NCBI GenBank assembly: GCA_028023455.1
Contig: JAQFVV010012476.1
Location: 5,225,094 to 5,289,093 of the forward strand
DNA length: 64,000 nucleotides
Direction of reading: 5' to 3'
Source of the DNA: Epiperipatus broadwayi
Lineage: Eukaryota; Onychophora; Udeonychophora; Euonychophora; Peripatidae
Positions 45,421 through 56,919 of the stretch are shown here, piece by piece. Within the stretch, counting starts at the first letter, position 1. Each line of letters starts with the position of its first letter. The translations under genes were made by a program, and so were the position numbers. The notes under the pieces are model-generated. The model ran no database searches, had not been told where the DNA came from, and saw nothing but the letters and a program-made list of their open reading frames with translations.

Positions 45421-46855
45421 GAGTTGAGTCTTGGGTGATGAAATTATGTCTTGAGTTATTGGCAAGTCTGATCTCTTCTTATATTTGGTGAAAAAATGTG
45501 TGAAAGAACAGAAAGTCACTGTAAAGGAGTAGACCAGTCATATTTTTCATGGTAATACTTAATTGAGTACTAAAAGTCCAGTAAGAGATCTTTTGATCCA
45601 AACAGGATACAATATTCATCAGTAATCATAATTAGAGATCATTCTACTATGTTAAAAAGCTATCTATAAAGTATTTGCATCATAACCCCAAATAGTTCTA
45701 TCCATCTTTCCAAGAAGATTATTCTTTGATCCAACCATAAAAAACTAAATATGTGCCAAAAATAGTGCACTTCTACTTGAATACAAAATACAAAACATGG
45801 GTCACTTCCACATAACATAATATTTACTATGTCCCATGAAATCTCATGTTGTGCAAAACCATGTTATAGAAACCCATTAAGTCAGCACAAGAATGTGAGC
45901 AAATTTCTGTAGTAACAACAATGGTTTCATGCAAAATTAAGAGTTGTATAATTTAATTTTGGAAAAATATACATCAATATATTTATTATATTTTTAACTG
46001 CTATTATAAGTGCAGGGATCAATTTTGAAGATCATAAAAAAGAAAAATCAGAGTTGAAGTCCAGAATTTGTCCACCATTCTGCAACACTCGGTTTTGTTT
46101 TATATGAAATAGTCCTGCCACAGTTCTTGATTAATAGAATTACATGGACATCAGAAAACTATGAAAATTATATTATCTTGATTAATAAAGTGATCATAAT
46201 TGTATTTGCCTTGCATAGATCATGAATGATAGAATCAACGATTATATATATAAGATTTTATAGGCTTAGAACTTCACTTGACTTGGCAGTTGGACTTTTG
46301 ATCTTAAAAGTGAACCATAGATTCAGCACTTGTAAAGAAAGAAAAAAGGTTGTTGCATAAGGAATGAAAATTTCATCATGTTATAATCATATTTTTTGCA
46401 ACAATGCTCCATTGACCAATGCATATTATTGAGAACATCCCCTAAGTTAAGAACAACTAGATACCAAATGACCAATATTGGATGGACAATTGGTTTCACT
46501 ATTAATTAGTCACTTGACAAAAATTTTAAGTTTCCATGGGAAATTTTCAAATACCTAAGTAATTTCAAAGTTTTACTCAATTTTAAATCCTTGCTCTACC
46601 AACGTGCAGACTAATGTACTAAACATTATTCCATAACACTCTTATTTTTAAAATATATATACCTTTCTACCAATTGAAACCAAATCTTCAGCTTAGAACA
46701 ACTAAATATCCGAGATGATCCACAATAATGCTGAAAATAGACTGCTATAAATGTGGGTATTTTGTTACCAGTAATTTGCCAAATATTGTTTTATTACTAG
46801 TTTGCCTTTCATATGTGTTTGTAATTTTATTTAGCAAAACATTTTTAATACCCGG
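45421..46855. other. AT-rich region, possibly further LINE debris
   Basis: No open frame or motif could be supported here. The LINE remnant at 45090-45420 would extend into this region on the minus strand if more of it survives. Confidence 0.3.
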
Positions 46856-46856
46856 G

Positions 46857-47023
46857 ACTGAAAAGGTTTTATTATTTTCTCTTTTTAAATAGTTACTTCT
46901 CCCCTAGATTCAGATCAGTACACTTTCGGTGTAGTTCACCAGATTGCTGCACCAAAAGTGTGCTCAGCTGTATGTAAGAATAACTAGCTATTTCAAAAGA
47001 GGAAAATAATAAAACTTTTCAGT
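46857..47023. repeat. Inverted repeat (hairpin) upstream of the candidate exon
   Basis: The left arm CTGAAAAGGTTTTATTATTTTCTC ... CAGTACACTTTCGGT (46858-46933) pairs with the right arm ACCAAAAGTGTGCTCAGC ... GAAAATAATAAAACTTTTCAG (46952-47023). The terminal 20 bp are nearly perfect. A third partial copy of the arm (CTACACCAAAAGTGTACTCAGATGGATCTAAGAAG) follows at 47046-47082. Confidence 0.75.
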
Positions 47024-47104
47024 TGTAGATGTTAAAACTGCTTACTACACCAAAAGTGTACTCAGATGGATCTAAGAAGAAGTAACCATTTCATTTTTCC
47101 TCAC

Positions 47105-47245
47105 AGATGTTAAAAACATTTCGCTTCATAAAATTACTAATACTGTTTTATATTTTTTCCTCTTCCATAAGTAAACCAAACAACAAAAGTTCTAATGTTG
47201 TGATTGCTATGGATAACTATCTTCACTCTGTGCTAAAAAGTATAT
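47105..47245 (+). CDS. Candidate host exon with signal-peptide-like N-terminus
   Basis: A pyrimidine tract and AG (CATTTTTCCTCACAG, ending 47106) precede an ATG at 47107. The open frame begins MLKTFRFIKLLILFYIFSSS, a basic N-terminus then a hydrophobic core, like a secretion signal. It continues ISKPNNKSSNVVIAMDNY for 46 codons plus one base. There, GTAAGT (47246-47251) forms a strong 5' splice-site match after AAAAGTATAT. If real it is an exon of a secreted or ER protein on the plus strand, phase 1 at its 3' end. No partner exon was identified, the family is unknown, and the adjacent hairpin repeat warns that it may be repeat-derived. Confidence 0.3.
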
Positions 47246-47251
47246 GTAAGT

Positions 47252-47944
47252 TTAAAACAAAAGCAGCCCACCACTTTAGTGTCACCTATATTTAAGGTTA
47301 AGAATCATTTATTACTAGTTGATAGTGCTTTTAGGTACCAGTTTCAGATCGGTTTATGCCTGCTTAATATAGATGGCATTAAAAATGAAAGCTGATGCTG
47401 TTTTATTGTATAGAATTTAGTGACTTTTTATAAGTTTTTGAAAATCTTATCTTCATATATAGGTTATAGATAAAACAGCAGAGTAATACCTTGTGAGGAC
47501 AGCTAGTGATGGAGAAAACAGCACTCAGTGGGTTTGCTTATTTGTGGATGATGAAGGTTTGGCTGATTTTTATCTTTGTTTTATTCTCTAAAAATAATTA
47601 GATACCCCTTTTCTGATCAATAATAAATGGTTATTTGGAATGATATGAAACTGACTACCAAAAAAGTCTATTTAAAAATAAGTTTATGTAGTACTGATTT
47701 AAAATCAGATTTAGTCATGGCAGGCTGATGTGCTATTATTATACCATGAGATCTTTCATATATAATTGTATATTACAAAAAAAAAATCGTCAAATGTCAC
47801 ATGACCTAATTTAATAAGCTTAATAATAATTGTATATGAATCAAAATTGCTTTTCATTTGTTTTATATATGTACACACATACGTATATTATGTGATGAAA
47901 CAAGAAAGTAGCAACTTTATCATTTAGTCATATACTTGTGTTTA
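47252..47944. other. AT-rich region; one weak open stretch
   Basis: At about 47466-47570 a plus-strand reading (RTASDGENSTQW, then CLFVDDE) follows an AG and is interrupted by one stop. I cannot assign it. Otherwise nothing was recognised. Confidence 0.3.
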
Positions 47945-48480
47945 TTAAGTGAGAGCCATCTACTGATAAGTGTGAGTAATTAGTGATTATCAGATGTTTT
48001 ACTGCACTTAAATACTGATCTTCAGATCAGTTTCTGGCTATTGCTTTTATTGATAAAGCTTTGGGATTCAAAGGTGGAAACAATGCAGTCTGAGGAGGGG
48101 GATTTAATCATAATTACTCAAGTTTATAGTAGATGGTGCTAAAATAGGACCGCTCTTGGTTTATACCATATATGCCAGAAAAAAAGAGATCTGCCATCAT
48201 AATTAATATGCCTAGCCAGGGGAATAAAGCATCTAAATTGGATTAAAAATTAAGGATATTAAAATATTATAGATAATGAATTGGTATCTGACCTATATAA
48301 CTTTTCAAGATTGACTTAAGTTCTAATAACTTAGACTGATTTAAATTTCAGGTTTTATCTTGAATAGTAAAGTGGCTTCTAGATGTTCGGCTGCATTGCT
48401 TCCAACTTGGAATCCCAAAGCCTCATTGATAAGCAAAATCCAGAAACAAGTCTAAGACTGGGAATTTAAATGCAGTAAAG
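47945..48480. mobile_element. Fold-back repeat related to the MITE family, copy 6
   Basis: GAGCCATCTACTGATAAGTGTGAGTAATTAGTGATTA (47952-47988) pairs with TAATCATAATTACTCAAGTTTATAGTAGATGGTGC (48105-48139). A second inverted pair joins 48016-48072 (GATCAGTTTCTGGCTATTGC ... AAAGCTTTGGGATTC) with 48408-48455 (GAATCCCAAAGCCTCATTGATAAGCAAAATCCAGAAAC). Core motifs resemble those of the other fold-back copies, but boundaries are not clear. Confidence 0.5.
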
Positions 48481-50298
48481 TACGTTATCAAGCTTTCAGA
48501 AAATGGCATTAGAGTGGGAAGCTGGTCTTGGTTCATTTTGGAATCGTATGTTATTATTATTGTGTGCCAATAAACTGAGACGGTCCGACTTCTGGAAATT
48601 CTATAATACTATTTTTTGGAATGATATTTTTTGTAAAGGTTCTCCTCAAGTCAATGCCTCCTCAACATCCAGCTACAAAAGAGGACTGAACTTGGTTTGA
48701 GTCATTAGGTTAAATAATTTTTGTTCAATATGTTCATGAATGGCTTTATATAAATATTCATTGGCTGATAGTAAGTTGGTTGTCTGCATGCTAATATAAA
48801 ATTCTCTTATTATTTGTAAATATTTCTGAATGTCATCCAAACATCAACTTAGATTATGAAAATGGCAATTAAAATTTCTGTATATACTATATATTTAATC
48901 AAAATATAGGATATTTTTCATATATATATATATCAAATCATGTGTCAGTGGCTAAATGTTTAGAAAATGTAAATCACATAGCATGGCATCTGCTTAAATA
49001 AACTAATTAATCAATCTGTTGTCAAGATAATACTATAATTAGACAGTAAATGGAATGATAACAGATTCTATTGGTTTATTTCAGCATGAATACTATGGAA
49101 GGTGGTGTACACATAGGTGTGCATATTAAAATGAACCTTCTGGGGTGTATGATGAGTATAAGTTCTTTTATTCATATGTTGCTTTTTATTATAGTATCGA
49201 GATTTTGGCTAAATGTCATCTTCTATCATCTGGGTAACACAAATAATAATCAATAACTCATATCACTCACATAAAGACAAGTGCCAAAAGAATAAGTAGT
49301 TATAAATCTCACGCACACGCATGTGTATAATACGCGGTTAAATTGTTTTTTTATTATTTATTATCAAATCAATAAAAATCTCAATAAAATAAATAATTAA
49401 AAGATTTGTTGACGTTCGAGCACAGGTAGATTAAACCATGCATTCAAAGCCTAATTCATCTTCAACTTATTTTGAAAGACATAAAAAAAAATATTCATTT
49501 TACATCTTAATAAAATCTATATTTTTTAGAAAACTTATTAAGAAAGGAAATAGCATATATGTTAGTTCTCTGCCCAAAAGTAAGTGGAAAATCTAAGCAA
49601 ATGGATAGCAAGACCAAGCAGTAATACTTGATTGCTGTCAATAGTATACATCGTTTGCGAGCCCCTTAATGCAATTTATTCTAAAATCTCAATATTTAGA
49701 TTACGTCATCAACTTTAATGAGCCCCTTACACCATTAAAATATTGATTTCAATTTTTTAAAACTCTGTAATTTTAAGAACATTAAAGCGAATTTGATTTT
49801 TCTTCTTCACCTCACACACTTTTCTTTTACCTTTCTACCTGACTGACAAAAATGGATGTCTTTTTATTAGAGACCACGAAATTATAACGATAATTAAAAT
49901 TAAAATTCAGCTAAAGACGATGCGGATCAACAATTTAGGTACAAAGGTAAAATGTTTATTGCAGAACAAATTAGAACAAAATCATTATTTCGTAACCGTC
50001 TGAAACGTCAACAAAGGTCTGTCCGTCTGTCTGGCGTTGTAAAAATGAGTTGGTGAAAAATAGGGAGGAAAGTGCCGGCAGGCATATGGTAAAAACAATC
50101 TTCGTCGTTTTCAAAAGTCACCTGTCATACAAGCTTCGGAGATAAACTCTAAATTTTCTACCAAAAAGGATAAAATGGACTCGTTCTTCATACTCATTTC
50201 TTTACGATAATTAAATCCTCACACTCTCCCCCTCCCTTCACTCTACTATTCAGGTTAATAAAGCTCAACTTTAGAAAATAAGGATGAAACTCCATACC
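48481..50298. other. Spacer; base composition becomes less AT-rich after about 49.6 kb
   Basis: No recognised gene. From about 49630 to 51130 C and G, including CpG, are visibly more frequent than elsewhere. The 65-codon frame at 48503-48700 has no motif. Confidence 0.35.
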
Positions 50299-50345
50299 TG
50301 TCCACACCACTGGAAGATATTATTCAAAGGCAAAAAAAAAAAAAA

Positions 50346-50570
50346 TGTAGTAATAACGCGGCCGTCAATGAACCATATGCCCGTGACATGAATTGAATCA
50401 ATCGCTTTCATCGTCCTCCAAAAATCGCCCTTACTTCCCGACTCTATCAATCTTTTATACATCTGTTTATGTTCTTTTTCAATGAGTTGTGTAGGTTTTG
50501 TTGATGATTTCTTTCTTCTTGAACGTAGGTAATCACGTTCTACTGCGTTTAAAAGCTGAACAAAGGCGAT
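50346..50570 (-). CDS. Candidate host exon, unknown protein
   Basis: On the minus strand an AG at the end of TTACATGTAG precedes about 75 open codons starting at 50570. They read IAFVQLLNAVERDYLRSRR, then KPTQLIEKEHKQMYKRLIES, then GDFWRTMKAIDSIHVTG, with IWFIDGRVITTF at the end. Codons use G/C freely (CGT, GTC, ACG, GGC, CGC), unlike the surrounding AT-rich DNA, and residue composition looks like a real soluble protein. The frame then runs into a 14-base T tract. That tract could be the polypyrimidine part of a following acceptor (ATCTTCCAG), giving a possible 12-base microexon before CAG/GTATGG at about 50299. No clean donor closes the main exon and the family is not recognised. A LINE linker region (DFWRTMKAI-like) is the main alternative. 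Confidence 0.4.
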
Positions 50571-51797
50571 CTACATGTAAGAATGATAGTCGGATCGCTG
50601 GAATATAAAACTGAGAAGTAAATAGTCTTGATTATTTACTACATAACACTCTTACTATTAGGATAAAATATATTAATAGGTGTCTCTGACATTACTTTAA
50701 CTATACATGTAATATATACACCATCTGTTGTAAAAGATTACATTCTTACCTATGTACATGTACACACATACAGATCGTTAAACCATAAAGCTGATAAACG
50801 TATAAGAAGATAAGTTTATCTTATTAGTAGTTGCATAAATGTAAAGTCGAATGCATGTGTACGCACACAGATAATTTAATATTCATCTATACAATATCAT
50901 TATCAGCTGCCGCAGCATTCGTTCACAAACAAGTGTGGTTATACCAAATGCAAAAAAAGAGACAATAATAATAATAAACTAGACCTATGTGAGCCACAAA
51001 TATACCTCATATAAATAAAATAAACTGATCTACCATTCTGCGGTGGTGTATTAATTTCTGCAGCAAACTTTTACTATTGAAAGATTTCATCACGGCGGTG
51101 ATTGTAATCCGCCATTATATTCTAGTCTCAGCCATATTATATTATATCTATATATATTTATAAAGGAGTGCGTGTAAGTTTCTTAATAATATGCATCTGC
51201 TGAAAGTAATATTTCACTATTATTCTATATGCGAATTGAATATGGTTATATATACGACAGACAATTTATTACATAAACAGTAGAATTGTGTTAATATGTA
51301 TAATATATATATATAAATCATGGAAAGATGGTCATTCATGTGGGAATGCTAACAAGATATGATTTATAGCGTGGTTTACGTGCTGTAAACTAGTTGTAGC
51401 AATTATTTATTTTTATATATTAGTATTTTTAAACATTGTACAGTTTATTCCACCGTTTTTTGTTTCCATATATATATAATAATATTATAAATCGATGTCT
51501 GTATTTCTTCAAAGCAATATATTTAATCTTATAATTAAATATTAGTAAATATAGTAATCAAACATTTTGAAAAGTACAAAAAAATATAATCATCACTTAG
51601 AAGCGCTTTTGATTTCATTCTTCATTGACAAAGACTAGAGGATAGTCGAAAACGCTCATAATGGACGATTATATTTTATGTACCTTTCAAAATTTTTGAT
51701 TACTGTATTTATTAATATTTAAATATATACTGCAAATATATATATATACATTTACAAACTATGAGTTTTTTGTTGTTTTTTAAAACAAAGCATATAT
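50571..51797. other. Spacer with short microsatellites
   Basis: Short TA runs occur near 51304-51316 and 51737-51748. No gene was recognised. Confidence 0.4.
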
Positions 51798-52790
51798 TAT
51801 TAACCATCATTGTCAACCATTATCAATCTGCTGTAGGATGAAGGTCTCTGCAAGCTCAATCCATCTTCTCCGATCTCTAGCCTCTCTTCTCCATATCATC
51901 CCTGCACACTTTATTTTTTCATTCATACATCTAACATGTGGTCTCTGTCTGGCTTTTTTACAAACTCTTAGAATCCAGGTTAAGATTTCGATTGTCCAAC
52001 TAGTATTATCTTTTTTAAAAATATGTCCAACTCAACTCCACTTCAGTCTTTTAATTATTTCAACAATGTCAATAACACCTGTTTGTTCTCTTATCTATGC
52101 ATTTGTGTCTTTGATCTCTTTTGTTATTCCCAACATGCATCTCTCAATACTTCTTTGTATGAAGTCTCTTTACTGTTCTTGTATTAACTGTTCAAGTCAC
52201 AGATCCATAAGTTAGAACTGGTAAAACACATTTATTTAAAATCTTTCTTTTCAAACACATAGGCATATTTCCTTTTAGTATTAAGTTATTTTTACAAAAA
52301 GCATTCAACCAAGTTTAATTCTATGATTAATTTCATACATTATGTTTCCATCTGTAATAATAATCTGACTAAGCCACTTGTAGTTGTTAACTTCTTCTAA
52401 TTCATCATAATCAATTTTTATTTTATCTTTTGAAAAAATACATTGAACATTACTTTAGTCTTTTTAACTTTTACTTTTACTTCTACTTTCTTACTTTCAT
52501 CTGACAACTCTTGCAAACATTAACATCTGACAACTCTTGCAAACATCTCCTGAAGCTCTAAAGCATTATTTTCAAAAACAAGTACATCATCAGAAAAATC
52601 TAAATAAATAATCTCCATTTATTTTTACTCATTTAGTTTCCCATTTTAATTCTCAAAATACTTTTTGCAGCACTGCTGTAAAAAGTTTTGGAAATATGGA
52701 GTCACCGTGTCTTACATCCTTCTCAATGTTAACTTTTCTAGTATCATTATGTAATCTAATTATTGCTGCTGCATTTTTATAAATATTAAT
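51798..52790 (-). mobile_element. RTE-like retrotransposon, ~1-kb 3' fragment
   Basis: The minus strand runs from the 3' end (AACCATTATCAATCTGCTGTAGG, about 51815) through the whole C-terminal domain. It continues into the RT core to the motif just after motif A (TAATCTAATTATTGCTGCTGCATTTTTATAAATATT equals IYKNAAAIIRLHN, about 52750-52787). A 26-bp direct duplication (CATCTGACAACTCTTGCAAACATTAA, 52499-52524 and on) sits in the RT-to-C-terminal part. It is 5'-truncated and broken by stops. It ends abruptly where unrelated AT-rich sequence starts. Confidence 0.88.
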
Positions 52791-53027
52791 TACTTTTATA
52801 ATTATTAAATTAATACAGATTCTAATATATTTATTTCATGGAGGGTGGTGCTGGATTACTTAACAATGTGGGGTGATTTAATATTTGATATTAATAAGTA
52901 TATGTCTATACACATTTATACAGTATATCTCTATCTGTATTGTATATATTTTTAGATTTACAGAAAAGTAATTGTAAATTAGTACACTGTACAGACTTAC
53001 ACCTGCACATAGGGATACATATGTAAT

Positions 53028-53208
53028 ATATAAGGGATTCGAACTCAGATTTTTACACAACCCTCAACTCTCCAAGCCATCTCATATTGCTGACCCACCT
53101 GATCACACACATGTTGAAAAGATAAATAATCACCAATATATGTATTTCATGCAATATGATATGGCTTAGAGCATTGAGGGTAGTGTGAAAGTCTGAGTTT
53201 GAATCTCT

Positions 53209-53263
<55 letters not shown>

Positions 53264-53740
53264 CATGTGTAAGCCTATACAATGTATTAATTTACATATT
53301 GATACAAAGTGCCTTAAAGGTCTGCCCATTCCTTGCATATGTATGTAAAATGGATTATTCTCCTGAACATGAGGGGTCAGAATGACTAACGTCAACATGG
53401 TTAGGATGACAACCTTGATACTATCGAGGGCTTTGAACATTCCATCATCAGATTTTCAATGAAATGGCAGGTTGAAGAGTTGTGAGTTGGATTAGCTTGA
53501 AACCTGTCCATTAAAGTATAAAGATTTGCTATCTTAATATAAAGCTGAGCACTGATTGTATATGTGTGTGGAGATGGTAATCTGGACCAACTGACGAATG
53601 CAGGCTTAGCACGAAATACATATATTGGTGATTATTTATCTTTTCAAGATGTATGCGATCAAGTAGAACAGCAATGTGAGATGGCTTGGAGAGTTGAGGA
53701 TTGTGTGAAAGTCTGAGTTTGAATCCCTTATATATTTAGA
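53028..53740. repeat. Inverted and direct copies of a tRNA-like repeat
   Basis: A plus-strand unit at 53672-53735 reads GAGATGGCTTGGAGAGTTGAGG then GTCTGAGTTTGAATCCCTTATAT, i.e. A-box-like and B-box-like runs (GAGTTTGAATCCC). The same unit lies at 53156-53215 in direct orientation and at 53028-53092 inverted. The inverted and right-hand copies extend a further 60 bp (GATAAATAATCACCAATATATGTATTTC). So there are three copies within 710 bp, with arms 53028-53150 and 53608-53735 forming a large dyad. It is likely a second tRNA-derived SINE family with a TA-rich tail. Confidence 0.6.
53216..53261. repeat. (TA)n microsatellite
   Basis: An alternating TA array of about 46 bases immediately follows the direct SINE-like unit, possibly as its tail. 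Confidence 0.95.
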
Positions 53741-54132
53741 AAAATAATTGATAATTATTTGTACAAATATACCCCATATTCCAAAATAGTTATTATCTTC
53801 ACTTGCTCTCATTTTTTGATCATTTAATATAATCTTTTTCAAAGTTAATTATAAAAATATTTTCCAAAAATGTCCTGAAAAATAATATAAATAAAAAATA
53901 TTTTATAAATAATTTTTTTTTTCTTCAACCACAGTTTGGATTGTTATATTTACCATAGATAAAAAGTTGGTGCTTTCGGAAATTAATTAATTTAATTATT
54001 AATTTCTGAATGCCCCCACTTTTATTTCAAGTTAAATATAACAAACCAAATTATGTTTAAAAAAAATATTTATTTGTTTAGTGGATTGCAGATCAAATTA
54101 AATAAAACTGCTCATTACAAAAATATTATATA
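53741..54132. other. AT-rich spacer
   Basis: No feature recognised. Confidence 0.4.
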
Positions 54133-54283
54133 GATCATCATCATCATCATTTTCAAGTGATCCACTACAGGATAAAAGTCTCACAAAGTTCAATCTATTT
54201 TTTCTTATCCCTAACTTCTCTTCTTCACACCCCCCAGCACACTTCCTCATTTCATCCATCCATCTCACATGTGATCTCTTAAA
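54133..54283 (-). mobile_element. RTE-like retrotransposon, last ~150 bp, minus strand
   Basis: ATCATCATCATCATCATT (tail) is followed by the 3'-most coding segment of the family, up to the RPHVRW equivalent (CATCTCACATGTGATCTCTT). At 54283 it switches directly to a plus-strand RTE segment, so the two form a tail-out inverted junction. Confidence 0.85.
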
Positions 54284-55415
54284 AATATTAACAGACTTTG
54301 AACAAGATTCTAATTTAACTCAAATCAATAGGAAAATAACTGATACACTTTTAAAAACTGCAACAAAGATAGCTGGTAGAAAAAAAATCAGCAATTGACC
54401 AATAAAATTTCTACTGAGACTAAAAAATTTATGATGTCAAAAAGGAATATAAAAATATGTAAAAATGATAGATTAAATAGGAGTGACTATCTAGAATTTT
54501 TTAAAATGGTATGAAAAAATGTTGGTATGATGTAAGAAGGTATAAATTGTGAATTAGTAAGAAAAGCTATAGAAGAGAAGAAAAGTCTTAAAAATGTAAA
54601 AACAACATCTTGGAATTGTTAGGAAACTTATTTCTGCAATAAAAAAAGATGAGAAATACAGAGACTGCAGACCACTCAAAGAAGTATGGAAAAATGCATG
54701 TTGGGAATAACAAGAAGAGATTGAAAATGCAATGTATGAGTACGAGAACAAACAGGTGCTACTGACCTCATTGAAAAAATTAAAAGATTGAAGTGGAGTT
54801 GGGCTGGACATATTGCTAGAAGAGATGACAATAGATGGACAATTGAAATCTTAAACTGGATTCCAAGAAAGAGACCACATGTGAAATGGATGGATGAAAT
54901 AAGAAAATATGCAGGGATGATGTGGAAAAGAAAAGCTAAAGATCGAAAAAGATGGATTGAACTTGGAGAGACCTTCATCCTGCAGGGGATTGATAATGAT
55001 TGATGATGATGATGATGATTAAAAAGAGAGATATCATAAATTGTGTAGAAGAGTCCTATCAAGAATTATATAGCAATAAAGATGAAGAAAAAGTATCTCC
55101 TACAACTACTGTATCTTCTCAATTGCCCAGGATTTTAAATGAAGAAGTGAGGAATGCAATTGAATCTATGAAGAAGGGAAAAGCTCCTGGTAATGACGAA
55201 ATTATTATCTCTCTTAAAAGAAGCAGGTGAAGAAATGAAAACTTGTTTGGTAAAGTTATATACCAAATATCTAAATAATAAATATATACGAAGTGATTGA
55301 GAGAATGCAATATTACTATTAATATTTGAAAAAGGTAATAAAGAACATATTTGAAATTACAAGTTTAGCAGTCTTTTATCAGTTCAATACAAAGAGTTTA
55401 CCAATTTATTTATTT
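54284..55415 (+). mobile_element. RTE-like copy (linker and RT part) interrupted by a nested copy
   Basis: 54284-54650 matches the linker before the RT (equivalent of 24360-24720 in the best copy: KITDTLLKTATKIAG, then IKNVKTTSW-like). After the nested insert, 55020-55415 resumes with KKRDIINCVEESYQELY, SQLPRILNEEVRNAIESMKKGKAPGNDEII and traces of the RPISLLSV region (equivalent of 24735-25120). The two flanks join with only about 10-15 bp missing. Many stops are present, so the copy is old. Confidence 0.88.
54651..55019 (+). mobile_element. Nested RTE 3' copy inserted inside another RTE copy
   Basis: The segment begins at the RLQTTQRSMEKCMLG equivalent (GAGACTGCAGACCACTCAAAG) and runs through KWSWAGHIARRDDNRWT to GETFILQGIDND. 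It ends in the GATGATGATGATGATGATT tail at 55000-55019. The last 71 codons (54788-55003) are open. The host RTE sequence continues on both sides, so this is a later, 5'-truncated, same-strand insertion. Confidence 0.9.
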
Positions 55416-56085
55416 TAAAATTGAAATATTTTGCAATGGGCCTTTTGTATTAAATTTAAAAATGGACAATCTTTCCCTAGTAGTTGTTTCTTATCACAGA
55501 GAATGGCACATGCTAGCATTGATCAAAAGTCTGAAGAAACAATTCATCATTTTTTGTTCAATGTTCTGTTTGTCTTATCTATAGAAATATCAGTGAGTTA
55601 ATTACTAAAATGCATACTTCATTTCTACTCTCACTGATAGCATGAATCATGACCTTATCCCTTCAGTTAGGGTTATTATTTTCTTTATGTTTATCTTTTG
55701 GTTCTTAAGATGCCTTTTTTTTTCAAGCCTACATGTAGGAAATTACAATGATTATTCTTGCAATAAAATTTTAAAAGTTAAAAACAGAGACAGAGTGTGT
55801 GCTCCTTCAGACATTGTTAATGCTACATATAGGCTGGTCTCTCTTTCACCCCCATTATTGGTAGATAATTCTTTTTTTTTCTTTTATTATGTGTTTACCA
55901 AATGTACCTTTTGTAATTTATGCACCATTGTATTTGTTTGTTCTTTGATTGTAAATTTTAAAATGCGCAATTGAATTTCAAATCATCTTTTTCAAGTTTG
56001 TAAAATAATTGATTGCCTAATAAAAATTGTTTGTTTTTCTTTTAAAAAAGAACTATAATATAGCATTCAAGATACAAACAATTTT
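55416..56085. other. Spacer
   Basis: A 110-codon open frame (55642-55974) is Phe-rich and hydrophobic, without motifs. I treat it as chance. Nothing else was recognised. Confidence 0.35.
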
Positions 56086-56187
56086 TTTTTTCATATGTCA
56101 TAGCACCGGCTGGGATGCGAACTCATCTGCAACCAACTACTTGCTTGCAAGGCAACTGCGATGACCTCTCGGCTAACAACGCTTGAC
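56086..56187 (-). mobile_element. tRNA-derived SINE, copy 4, with target duplication
   Basis: The minus strand reads GTCAAGCGTTGTTAGCCGAGAGGTCATCGC (A-box region), AGTTGCCTTGCAAGCAAG, TTGGTTGCAGATGAGTTCGCATCCCAGCC (B-box; about 10 bp shorter than other copies), GGTGCTATGACATATG and an A10 tail. Flanks AAGATACAAACAATTTT (56069-56085) and AAGACACAAACAAATTTT (56188-56205) are an imperfect target duplication of about 17 bp. Confidence 0.92.
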
Positions 56188-56205
56188 AAGACACAAACAA
56201 ATTTT

Positions 56206-56919
56206 AAAATTAAAATGTCCATTGCTATCAAAAAAACACTATGTTGCCATATTTCCAATATTTGCAACAAAATGCATAAATTAAAATTTGATTACAAAAT
56301 TTTTGTTTTTTGAAGACTGTGCTGTAAAAATGGTAGTTTTAGTTCAACAATCAAGAGCAATTAAGATGTCATTCTTCTTTTTTCTCCTCTATTTTCATTA
56401 GCTGTATATACTTCTTAGTATAATAGTCATGAAATTCAAGGAAAGCTACTTTTAAAAAAGATACCACCATCTAAGTCTGTCACTAAAAACGTATTCAGCT
56501 GATAGTAATGTGGCTCAAAATTTGTCTTGCCAACACTTTTAGACTTTTGGACAACCCTGAAATATTTCATTGCCCTATTGCACTATTATTGATATCTAAC
56601 ACATATAGAAAAATGGAAAGAAATTCATTCAATAGAAGTGTGATAAAAATTGACTGCATGATTTTAGCCAAACAAACAGAATTTCTAAGTTAAATAAAAG
56701 CATTTAAAAACAAAAATATAAATACCCTAAAAATATATAATACAAGTATGCAAATATTTTTAAAAAAGAAAAACTTTAAAATTTAACTAATAAACCTACC
56801 CTTCAATTCATAATTTCACAAAAAATATTGATTTCATTTTTATAACTTATTTGTAGACTTTAACTTTTTATATATGATTTAATGTTACCATGGTTATACG
56901 ATGTAAATAAAATAGTTTT
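56206..56919. other. AT-rich spacer
   Basis: No feature recognised. Confidence 0.4.

Noticed and set aside
55000-55230. ORF starting MMMMMMIKKRD as an independent protein
   Set aside because: The Met run is the GAT-repeat tail of the nested RTE read in one frame. The rest belongs to the interrupted host RTE copy.
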